Positions 1 to 5,617 of a DNA stretch of 6,419 nucleotides are shown here, one piece after another (position 1 is the first letter of the stretch; the number at the start of each line of letters is the position of its first letter). This DNA comes from Wenzhouxiangellaceae bacterium. GTDB taxonomy: Bacteria > Pseudomonadota > Gammaproteobacteria > Xanthomonadales > Wenzhouxiangellaceae. The stretch spans positions 1-6,419 of the forward strand of contig JALQZL010000085.1 in NCBI GenBank assembly GCA_023258355.1, in the 5' to 3' direction. The translations under genes were made by a program, and so were the position numbers. The notes below the pieces were generated by a model. It was not told the origin of the DNA, made no database searches, and saw nothing but the letters and a program-made list of their open reading frames with translations.

Positions 1-213
1 GATGAGGCAGTCAGAAACTGTGATGCGCTTTTGGTCATTGGCTCATCACTCATTGTCATGTCTGGTTATCGGATCGTGAAAAAAGTTCACGAGATGGGCA
101 AACCTGTCATTGCAATCAATCGTGGCATCACCAGAGCGGATGATCTCCTTAGCTTTAAAGTCAACAAGGACTGCATACAAACGATTGAGGATGTAGAGGC
201 CACTCTTAGCTGA
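1..213 (+). CDS. Sirtuin (Sir2-family NAD-dependent protein deacylase), C-terminal part
   Basis: The reading frame is open from the first base of the window and ends in TGA, giving the last 70 residues of a protein that starts upstream. The sequence matches the C-terminal half of the Rossmann fold of sirtuins: a beta strand leading into LLVIGSSLIVMSGYR (the GSS element contacts the NAD ribose/phosphate in the family), then GKPVIAINRG and TRADDLLSFKV, ending with a short region around DCIQTI. The SGYR and TRADD wording resembles the SIRT4-like (class II) bacterial branch, as far as I can judge. By family knowledge the protein would be cytoplasmic and would use NAD+ to remove acyl groups from lysines. 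The catalytic His and any zinc-binding cysteines lie outside the window, so activity cannot be judged. An intrinsic terminator follows 57 bp after the stop, so this is the last gene of its transcript and is functionally separate from the sugar genes. Confidence 0.85.
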   Translation, partial: DEAVRNCDALLVIGSSLIVMSGYRIVKKVHEMGKPVIAINRGITRADDLLSFKVNKDCIQTIEDVEATLS

Positions 214-270
214 GCAGCCCAATGTGCCGAAGACCACCTGCACTCATTGGTGGCCATCGACACGTTTTCA

Positions 271-296
271 CCAGCGAAGTGAAATCGCTGGTTTTT
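271..296 (+). terminator. Rho-independent terminator of the sirtuin gene
   Basis: A perfect 7-bp inverted repeat, CCAGCGA (271-277) and TCGCTGG (285-291), encloses a 7-base loop and is followed directly by five T residues (292-296). This is the arrangement expected for plus-strand transcripts. Read from the minus strand the same hairpin lies just after the GH16 stop codon but is not followed by a T run, so it would end that transcript poorly. The T run overlaps the GH16 stop codon (295-297). Confidence 0.75.
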
Positions 297-1608
297 AGGG
301 GGTGTAGTTGGCGGGTGCCGGGACGCCGAATAGCTTTTGAATAGGGAGCTCCACAATTTCTGAGTGTCCCCATGCCGACTCTGTAAATGAGGACGGTGTA
401 TAGCTAAAGGTTCCCTCATTGCTATTTGAGAAAACAAACAGACCCGTTCCCCCTGACTCCCTTTGGACAGTTCCGGGAGAGAAGTCGCCAAAAACCATCC
501 CGGTAGGCGAAACAAAATTAATCTCGACACGATTGCCCTCCGGTATCCCACTGCCCACCAGAAAGATTGGATTACCTTGGTCATCATAAATGTACCAATA
601 GGCCACCGCTAGTGGATCGCCATTGGGCTGCACACCGAATTCAAGTGCAAACCCGTGCCCATCTTGAGATGCTTGATACCACGATCCAGAATGCCCCGGA
701 CCAATGCTCGGCTCAGACTGAGTTGAGCCAGGGCCGCTGAGTTCGGTGAAGCCATTGTCATAAATTCGAACATAATCCACCATCATCTCTGCAGGCAAAG
801 GTGCAGTGATCGCAGCACGGTTGCTAATGTTAGGGTAGGTACCACCCACAGCGACATTCAGAATCATAAAATGAGGCTGGTGGAACTCCTCACAGTCTGT
901 GCAGCTAGACTGGCTGATGTCCATGGCCCAAATTTCTCGACCATTTAAATAAGTCTTCACATAGCTGGGCGTCCAGTCCATGGCGAATAATTGATATTCC
1001 CCTGTCAAATCGGCTGGCTCGGTCAAGCCTGGGCTGTATGTGCGGCCATAAAGTGCATGTGACCCCTGGCTCTCCCAGTGGGCGGTGGAGCTCACCCACC
1101 GATTGACGGTGCCGTCACGTACAGCATCTCGCCAACCCATTTCCATGATGTCAAGTTCCCCACTGTCAGGCCATCCCACAGTGGCAAAGTTATTGCCCAG
1201 CGTCCAAAACGCTGGCCAGAGTCCATCTTGTAGGTCTGGCATTTTTATGCGGGCCTCGATGTAGCCGTATTTCACCATGACTTTATCTTGGGTCCGGATT
1301 CGAGCAGATGTAAAACCAGTCCGATTTGAACCGACCACAGTCTCACGCACCGTGATCACCAAGTTCCCATCTTCGATGCGGGCGTTATCTACACTGTCCG
1401 TGTACTGCTGAAGCTCCCAATTGCCCCAACCATTCACTCCGTTCCCGATGTCATAGGACCAAAAGGCCTCGTTAGGTTGCGTCCCAGAGTCAAATTCATC
1501 ACTCCAGACATTTGGCAAAGGTGGCGTTGCCCACACACAGACACTCCCCAAAATCCCTACTAGTCCTATAGAGGCTAGCCCCAAATATTGTCCAAGTCGT
1601 TGCCACAT
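295..1608 (-). CDS. Secreted GH16 endo-beta-glucanase (laminarinase type) with C-terminal beta-rich module
   Basis: A 437-residue protein when read from the ATG at 1606-1608. Residues 1-27 form a clear signal peptide (charged MWQRLGQ start, hydrophobic core, cleavage probably after CVWA before TPPLP), so it acts outside the cytoplasm. Residues about 30-290 carry the GH16 jelly-roll domain: NWELQQYT (63-70), WPAFW (131-135), the active-site strand GELDIMEMGW (150-159) with nucleophile E151, D153 and acid/base E156, and LNVAVGGTYP (250-259). The methionine insert in ELDIME gives the ExDxxE form typical of beta-1,3 and mixed-linkage glucanases, so laminarin is the likely substrate, though not proven. 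A CTDC pair (236-239) could form a disulfide. After a Gly/Ser/Pro linker (about 290-305) comes a module of about 120 residues with GSWYQASQDGHGFALEF and AYWYIYDDQGNPIFLVG. An in-frame TTG at 1680 is rejected because it lies inside the -35 element. The ribosome binding site is weak (GGGA, 11 bases upstream). Confidence 0.9.
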   Translation of the reverse strand: MWQRLGQYLGLASIGLVGILGSVCVWATPPLPNVWSDEFDSGTQPNEAFWSYDIGNGVNGWGNWELQQYTDSVDNARIEDGNLVITVRETVVGSNRTGFTSARIRTQDKVMVKYGYIEARIKMPDLQDGLWPAFWTLGNNFATVGWPDSGELDIMEMGWRDAVRDGTVNRWVSSTAHWESQGSHALYGRTYSPGLTEPADLTGEYQLFAMDWTPSYVKTYLNGREIWAMDISQSSCTDCEEFHQPHFMILNVAVGGTYPNISNRAAITAPLPAEMMVDYVRIYDNGFTELSGPGSTQSEPSIGPGHSGSWYQASQDGHGFALEFGVQPNGDPLAVAYWYIYDDQGNPIFLVGSGIPEGNRVEINFVSPTGMVFGDFSPGTVQRESGGTGLFVFSNSNEGTFSYTPSSFTESAWGHSEIVELPIQKLFGVPAPANYTP

Positions 1609-1627
1609 TTCGCTGAAATTCCCGTGT

Positions 1628-1655
1628 TTGTTAAAATAAATGACAGCGTTATCAT
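1628..1655 (+). promoter_or_regulatory. Candidate divergent promoter for the mutarotase-like gene
   Basis: On the plus strand, TTGTTA (1628-1633) and TATCAT (1650-1655) are separated by 16 bp and match the sigma70 consensus at four and five of six bases. Transcription would start near 1662, leaving a leader of about 74 bases before the ATG at 1736. Its -10 is almost the same DNA as the -10 of the GH16 promoter on the other strand. It is weaker than the minus-strand promoter and is called mainly because a plus-strand gene follows with no better candidate noticed. Confidence 0.35.
1641..1654. promoter_or_regulatory. Putative LacI-family operator
   Basis: TGACAGCGTTATCA is a 14-bp imperfect palindrome with a central CG. 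Its half-sites TGACAGC and TGATAAC agree at five of seven positions, and both mismatches are transitions. The flanking A (1640) and T (1655) extend the symmetry by one pair. Even-length palindromes with a central CG, of the general form TGnnAnCGnTnnCA, are the usual target shape of LacI-family sugar repressors in Proteobacteria. The site covers the -10 and predicted start of the GH16 promoter and the -10 of the candidate plus-strand promoter, so a bound repressor could block both genes. The regulator itself is not in the window and its effector is unknown. Confidence 0.6.
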
Positions 1656-1680
1656 AGCACTGACTTTTTCGCCTGATCAA
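1651..1680 (-). promoter_or_regulatory. Sigma70-type promoter for the GH16 gene
   Basis: On the minus strand, TTGATC (1680-1675) is the -35 element and TATGAT (1656-1651) the -10 element, separated by 18 bp. The -10 matches the consensus at five of six bases and is preceded by TGC, an extended -10. The predicted start near 1644 gives a leader of about 36 bases before the ATG at 1608. This supports that ATG over the upstream TTG, which falls inside the -35 element. Confidence 0.6.
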
Positions 1681-1735
1681 CCGCCGAAATGGGCGAGTTG
1701 GGCCTGATTTTCATCCGCTTTGGAGCCACCGTCAT

Positions 1736-2731
1736 ATGCACGCAAAATCGAAACCTAGGGGAGATTTTTTGGCGTTTTTTCAGCATCTTAGAGAGAACTA
1801 CCTCGCAAGGGCACAATCTGTCCTGGTGGGCCTTCTTATGTCCTCTCACAGCCATGCCACTCCGCCAGAGGCCCCGATCATCTATCAACTAAAAACAGAT
1901 TCACTGATCATTGAGATTGAAGTAGATAGCAGCCGGCTCAGAGAGGAGTTTGGACCAAGGTTCGATGAGACCGCTTTTGTCCGCAGTGTTCGAAGCAATG
2001 GCGTCGAGTTAATCGGCCCATGGGGTCTCACCGATGAGTTTGGGTTGCTTGGCGATGGTGTGCTTGGCTACGAGCAAGCAGCCATGCATGACCCCTTCAT
2101 CAAAATTGGTGTTGGCAAACTCATAAAAAACACGGCAGGTAATTATGCATTTGACCATCGATACCCTGTCAGAACAGAGTTTCCAGTCAATGTCTCTTTT
2201 TCGGACAACACACTGACAGTCAGCCAAACAAGCACTCTAGTCAACGGCTTCCAATATGACTACGCCAAAACCTACATCTTATCGCCCGATGGTGAGCTAT
2301 CCATCCAGTACCGCATGAAAAACATCGGCAAGGTGTCTTGGACTTTTGAGCACTATAACCACCACTGGTTCCGTGCGTCATCTTATCCAATAGACGGGCA
2401 TTACCGAGTCTTAACCTCCTTTAACTTGCCCGTCACGGAGAGCACCTTTATTCAACACACCCAATCATTGGAAGTACCCAAGCGTCTTGAATCTGGTGAA
2501 GCCGCCTACTATGTCACACCATTGAAAGATCCCTCACCGAACCTTAATCAGTTCACTATCCAGCTTAAAAGGCAAGACTTTGTTCACTACGAGGGCTCTG
2601 CTTCACCAGAGCGTTTCGCACTGTATGCTGATGCGGCAGGATTTTGTCCTGAGATTTTTTCAAAGCATTCATTGGCACCCACCGAAGAACTGCGCTGGTC
2701 GTCCAATTACCGCTTTGTGGCGCCTCAATAA
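1736..2731 (+). CDS. Galactose-mutarotase-like (aldose 1-epimerase superfamily) protein, probably exported
   Basis: A 331-residue protein from ATG 1736, with GGAG 10 bases upstream. From about residue 48 it reads as a beta-rich galactose-mutarotase fold: GPWGLTDEFGLLGDG (94-108), a GYEQA stretch (111-115), FIKIGVGKL (121-129), EHYNHHWFRA (205-214) and the closing LAPTEELRWSSNYRF (313-327), which resembles the L-x-PGE...Y-x-F end of aldose 1-epimerases. H209 probably corresponds to the NH(x)YFN histidine of GalM. The GalM-type LExQ glutamate is not seen; E306 in FCPEIF is the nearest candidate, so the catalytic set and substrate are uncertain. The N-terminus is odd: about 24 charged residues, then a short hydrophobic stretch (VLVGLL) and SHSHA before TPPEAP, similar to the GH16 cleavage site. 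This may be a signal peptide with a long n-region, or translation may start at ATG 1838 (GGTGGG 7 bases upstream), giving a protein without one. The divergent GH16 partner suggests a role on beta-glucan-derived sugars. Confidence 0.7.
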   Translation: MHAKSKPRGDFLAFFQHLRENYLARAQSVLVGLLMSSHSHATPPEAPIIYQLKTDSLIIEIEVDSSRLREEFGPRFDETAFVRSVRSNGVELIGPWGLTDEFGLLGDGVLGYEQAAMHDPFIKIGVGKLIKNTAGNYAFDHRYPVRTEFPVNVSFSDNTLTVSQTSTLVNGFQYDYAKTYILSPDGELSIQYRMKNIGKVSWTFEHYNHHWFRASSYPIDGHYRVLTSFNLPVTESTFIQHTQSLEVPKRLESGEAAYYVTPLKDPSPNLNQFTIQLKRQDFVHYEGSASPERFALYADAAGFCPEIFSKHSLAPTEELRWSSNYRFVAPQ

Positions 2732-2747
2732 AAAGGCATGCACCTAC

Positions 2748-3932
2748 TCAGCGATCTAGGCCTCGAAGTGCTCGGGAAGCCAGTGGCATGGTCAGCATTG
2801 TGCTCATGGCTGCCATCACCAATAGCGCGGTAAACATCTGTGGTGAGATAATCAATTTATCAAGCAAGACATTGGCAAAGATAATCATAATCAGTGCTTT
2901 GGTTTGCAAGAGCCAAGCAATCACTTGCGCTTCCCCCTTTTGCCATCCCAACAAATGCCCCGCCACTTGAGCACCCATCCACTTGCCAAACACAGAAACC
3001 AAAAGGAGAGCCAAGGCAACAATCAATACACTGGCATTACTCAGCACCCACTCCGTCTTCAATCCTGTTGACAAGAAAAACACAGGCATAAGCACAAGTA
3101 ATACTATCTCTCTGAGCTGATCTAGAAGGCGCTCGTCAAACCAGTCACGGTCCATGACCGCCCCTGCCAAAAAGGCACCGACCATATAATGAAGGCCTGC
3201 CCAGTCGGCCAATAATGCGCTGATGACAAGCCAAATAATGCCTGCAAACCATCGGTCAGCCATGGGTAGTTTCGGAAATAATCGTCGGACCCATTGGGCA
3301 GCAACCACCAGAAACACAATAAACCCTGCTTGTTTCCAAAGGCTGTCTACTTCCATGACCACCAAAGCCAGAATGGCCCATACTGCGATGTCATCCAAGC
3401 TTGCATAGCGAAGCACTCGCTGTCCCAAGCCCTGACGCAACACGCCTAATTTCCGCATAAAAAGAACCAGAATAGGAAGCGCCGTCACACTACAGGCCAT
3501 GCCAATGCCTAAGGCAAATTGCCAAGTGCTTGCCTGCTCACCTTGCCAACTTCCATTGAGGAGTAGGATGACGTTAGCAGCACCTGCACCCAATATAAGT
3601 GGAAAAAACAAGGCAGCCCCCGCACTAACCAGACCGTCTTTTCTCTGCCGCCACGCCTCACGCAGATCCATCTCCAAGCCCGCCAGCCATACAAATAAGA
3701 TGACGCCCCAACTGGCAATGCCGCTCAGCATCCAGATCACTTCATTAGAAAAAATGCCTGTGTAGTACTGAGGAAAAGCGGCCCCAAGTAGCCCTGGGCC
3801 CAAAACCAGACCCATAAGAATCTGCACCACGACCAAAGGGGCCCAATGGTCTGTGCGACCAATGCGCCACACCAGATAGGGTGCGGCAAAGATAATCGCT
3901 AATGCCATCAGCATCTGCTGCATGGCGCTCAT
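2748..3932 (-). CDS. CPA2-family cation/proton antiporter (Na+/H+ exchanger domain)
   Basis: A 394-residue, almost wholly hydrophobic protein with about 12 predicted membrane segments, covering one complete Na+/H+ exchanger domain and lacking the C-terminal TrkA-N/RCK regulatory part found in KefB/KefC. Visible family motifs are FVWLAGLEMD (80-89), an adjacent acidic pair SLDD (D180, D181) in the ion-binding position, VGAFLAGAVM (251-260) and PVFFLSTG (283-290). The paired Asp is the form linked to electrogenic exchange in NapA-like members. Where relatives usually have NxRG, this protein has QTKAL (K345). It would exchange Na+ or K+ for H+ across the inner membrane; the ion cannot be read from sequence. 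An ATG at 3947 is also in frame but lacks a ribosome binding site, whereas ATG 3932 has GGAG 9 bases upstream. It is the last gene of the edd-glk-eda set, about 54 bp after eda with no terminator or obvious promoter between, and converges on the mutarotase-like gene 16 bp away. Confidence 0.85.
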   Translation of the reverse strand: MSAMQQMLMALAIIFAAPYLVWRIGRTDHWAPLVVVQILMGLVLGPGLLGAAFPQYYTGIFSNEVIWMLSGIASWGVILFVWLAGLEMDLREAWRQRKDGLVSAGAALFFPLILGAGAANVILLLNGSWQGEQASTWQFALGIGMACSVTALPILVLFMRKLGVLRQGLGQRVLRYASLDDIAVWAILALVVMEVDSLWKQAGFIVFLVVAAQWVRRLFPKLPMADRWFAGIIWLVISALLADWAGLHYMVGAFLAGAVMDRDWFDERLLDQLREIVLLVLMPVFFLSTGLKTEWVLSNASVLIVALALLLVSVFGKWMGAQVAGHLLGWQKGEAQVIAWLLQTKALIMIIFANVLLDKLIISPQMFTALLVMAAMSTMLTMPLASRALRGLDR

Positions 3933-3941
3933 CAAGAGAAT

Positions 3942-3945
3942 CTCC
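3942..3945 (-). promoter_or_regulatory. Ribosome binding site deciding the antiporter start
   Basis: GGAG on the minus strand lies 9 bases before the ATG at 3930-3932. It overlaps the alternative upstream ATG (3945-3947), which would use no recognisable Shine-Dalgarno sequence. This favours the shorter 394-residue protein. Confidence 0.55.
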
Positions 3946-3986
3946 ATGTGTCATGCTGGGCCACGTTCAAAAGCGCCCCAACCAAA

Positions 3987-4622
3987 CTAGAGCGTGGCAC
4001 AATGCTGTACGAGAGCTTGGATTTGAGGCCAATCAGCGGACTTGACCGCTTCTGATGGAACCATCCAAGAACCACCGACCGCAACAACATTGTGAAGTGA
4101 AAGATAGGTGGGCGCATTGTCTAGCGTGACTCCACCCGTTGGGATGAACTTAACACTTGAAAATGGACCCGCAAATGACCGCAGTGTCTTAACCCCTCCA
4201 GCACTCTCTGCCGGAAAGAACTTGAAGAAATCATATCCATGACTTAACCCCAACATGATCTCAGAGGCTGTCGCAACGCCAGGGATAAGGGGGCATCGGG
4301 AGTTTCTCGCTGCCTCGTAAAGCGCGGGTGTCGCACCAGGCGAAATAGCAAATTGAGCGCCAGCATCTTCAACCTTAATGAGTTCATTGGCTCCTAGGAC
4401 GGTGCCAGCACCGACAATGGTCTGGGGATAGTTTTTCCGGATTAGCCTGATGGCTTCACAGGCAGCCTCCGTCCGCAACGTCACTTCAAGTGCGATTCCA
4501 TCGACAGCAGAGAGAATTTCAGCCAATGGTAGGGCGTGCTCAAGAGTCGGTATCTCAATCACGGCAACGACCGAGATATCAGCCATTAAAGTCATTGCAG
4601 ATTGACTGTCGGAAAAAACCAT
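3987..4622 (-). CDS. eda: 2-dehydro-3-deoxy-phosphogluconate (KDPG) aldolase
   Basis: Cleaves 2-keto-3-deoxy-6-phosphogluconate to pyruvate and glyceraldehyde-3-phosphate, the last step specific to the Entner-Doudoroff pathway, in the cytoplasm. The 211-residue product is close to the 213 residues of E. coli Eda and follows it along its whole length. Key elements are EVTLRT (46-51, with catalytic E46), GAGTVLG (71-77), FFKFFPAE (132-139, with Schiff-base K134), the phosphate-binding PTGG (161-164) and GGSWMVP (183-189). The start is chosen as ATG 4620-4622 because GGAGG lies 9 bases upstream. Another ATG at 4626-4628 overlaps the glk stop codon as ATGA but is only 3 bases from the GGAGG. Either choice leaves glk and eda touching or 2 bp apart, which implies translational coupling. 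No frameshift or missing catalytic residue is seen. Confidence 0.95.
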   Translation of the reverse strand: MVFSDSQSAMTLMADISVVAVIEIPTLEHALPLAEILSAVDGIALEVTLRTEAACEAIRLIRKNYPQTIVGAGTVLGANELIKVEDAGAQFAISPGATPALYEAARNSRCPLIPGVATASEIMLGLSHGYDFFKFFPAESAGGVKTLRSFAGPFSSVKFIPTGGVTLDNAPTYLSLHNVVAVGGSWMVPSEAVKSADWPQIQALVQHCATL

Positions 4623-4624
4623 AC

Positions 4625-5617
4625 TCATGAACCTCCGGCGTCTACCGGTTTCTGATGACATAGTGACGCGCCAAGCAAACCTGGTTCTGGATGTGTCACA
4701 ACAAGAATACTGACCTGCTCTAAATGGGCGGCAAAACGTCCTTTGTCCAAGAATCGCTCCCTAAAGGCACTGGATTTCAGAAACGGGACAAAACGAGGCA
4801 CGATACCACCGGCGATTGCCACTGTCTTCGCGCCATGAAAAAGAGCCGCATCTCCCGCCACGCTCCCCAAAATAGCGCAAAACCGAGCCAAAGCAGCCCG
4901 AGAGGTGCGATCATCACCAGCCAACGCGCATTTTACGATGTCAGCAGGTGGGGTCAGGCTACTATCAGGCGTTGCTGACTTGGCTGCAGGAATATCATTC
5001 ATGGCTGCATGGATCTCGGAGAGACCTCGACCCGACAGCGCTCTCTCGATTGAGACACGACCATGGCGTGCTGCCATCCAATCATGGATCCGTCGCTCCT
5101 CAGTCCCCAACGCTGCAAAGCTGATGTGTCCACCCTCTGTCTCAATAACTTGCCATTGACTGGCTTGATCTCGCAATAGCAAAGCGACACCCATTCCAGT
5201 TCCTGGACCGATGACACTGACAGGATCTGCAATCGGGTCTCTGGCAGGACCATACAACACCTCATATTCGTCTGAACGCAAGGCACTCACGCCGTGAGCG
5301 GCTGCGCCAAAGTCATTGAGCACACAAAGCTCTTCTAGCCCAAGGGCATCAGCCAGTTCAAGACGGTTAAATGCCCAGGCGCGGTTTGTCAGCCGAATAT
5401 CATCACTGGTGACTGGGCAGGCAACAGCCAATGCTGCCCGCTTTGGCTGGACTTTGACCTGAGTCAGATAATAGCGGGCAGCCTGTTGTAGACTGGCAAA
5501 TTCAGACGTTGGCAAAACCTTAAGCTCGCTGAGCTCTGGCCGATGCTTTCCCTGCGTTGCCAGCACAAATCGGGCGTTCGTCCCCCCAATGTCGCCTACC
5601 AGCCAAGGCTCACTCAT
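4625..5617 (-). CDS. glk: Glucokinase (ATP-dependent, E. coli Glk type)
   Basis: Phosphorylates cytoplasmic glucose to glucose-6-phosphate with ATP, feeding the Entner-Doudoroff genes on either side. The 330-residue protein is slightly longer than E. coli Glk (321) and contains the family landmarks in order: the ATP phosphate loop GDIGGTNAR (8-16), LTNRAWAF (76-83), LNDFGAAAHG (100-109) with the catalytic base D102, GPGTGMG (137-143), and EGGHISFA (161-168), whose E161 and H164 bind glucose in the family. This wording marks the hexokinase-fold Glk family of Proteobacteria rather than the ROK family. The start at ATG 5615-5617 has GAGGAGG 7 bases upstream and overlaps the edd stop codon as ATGA, so its translation is likely coupled to edd. 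It is the middle gene of a minus-strand operon and has no promoter of its own that I can see. Confidence 0.95.
   Translation of the reverse strand: MSEPWLVGDIGGTNARFVLATQGKHRPELSELKVLPTSEFASLQQAARYYLTQVKVQPKRAALAVACPVTSDDIRLTNRAWAFNRLELADALGLEELCVLNDFGAAAHGVSALRSDEYEVLYGPARDPIADPVSVIGPGTGMGVALLLRDQASQWQVIETEGGHISFAALGTEERRIHDWMAARHGRVSIERALSGRGLSEIHAAMNDIPAAKSATPDSSLTPPADIVKCALAGDDRTSRAALARFCAILGSVAGDAALFHGAKTVAIAGGIVPRFVPFLKSSAFRERFLDKGRFAAHLEQVSILVVTHPEPGLLGASLCHQKPVDAGGS
4632..4636 (-). promoter_or_regulatory. Ribosome binding site deciding the eda start
   Basis: GGAGG on the minus strand lies inside the end of glk. It is 9 bases from the ATG at 4620-4622 but only 3 bases from the ATG at 4626-4628, so the downstream ATG is the better start. 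Confidence 0.6.

Noticed and set aside
234..253. Inverted repeat CCACC...GGTGG between sirtuin and GH16
   Set aside because: Only a 5-bp stem with a 10-base loop and no T run on either side; likely chance.
87..587. Minus-strand open frame of 166 codons at the GH16/sirtuin junction
   Set aside because: It lies antisense to the sirtuin end and in another frame of the GH16 C-terminus; its translation has no recognisable domain and both overlapping genes are clearly coding.
1609..1680. Upstream extension of GH16 to a TTG at 1680
   Set aside because: The TTG is part of the predicted -35 element and the extra 24 residues precede a complete signal peptide beginning at ATG 1608.
1652..1892. Small open frames crossing the divergent intergenic region on both strands
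   Set aside because: They overlap the promoter region and the start of the mutarotase-like gene, show no domain, and are best explained as shadows.
2728..2765. Possible terminator between the converging mutarotase-like and antiporter genes
   Set aside because: On the minus strand an AGG...CCT element precedes a T run, but the stem is only 3-4 bp unless a long bulged loop is allowed; too weak to call.
3223..3765. Plus-strand open frames opposite the antiporter
   Set aside because: They are antisense to a convincing membrane protein, have low-complexity Thr/Ser/Ala-rich translations and no ribosome binding site that I can see.
4724..5159. Plus-strand open frames opposite glk
   Set aside because: Antisense shadows of a fully conserved glucokinase with no domain of their own.
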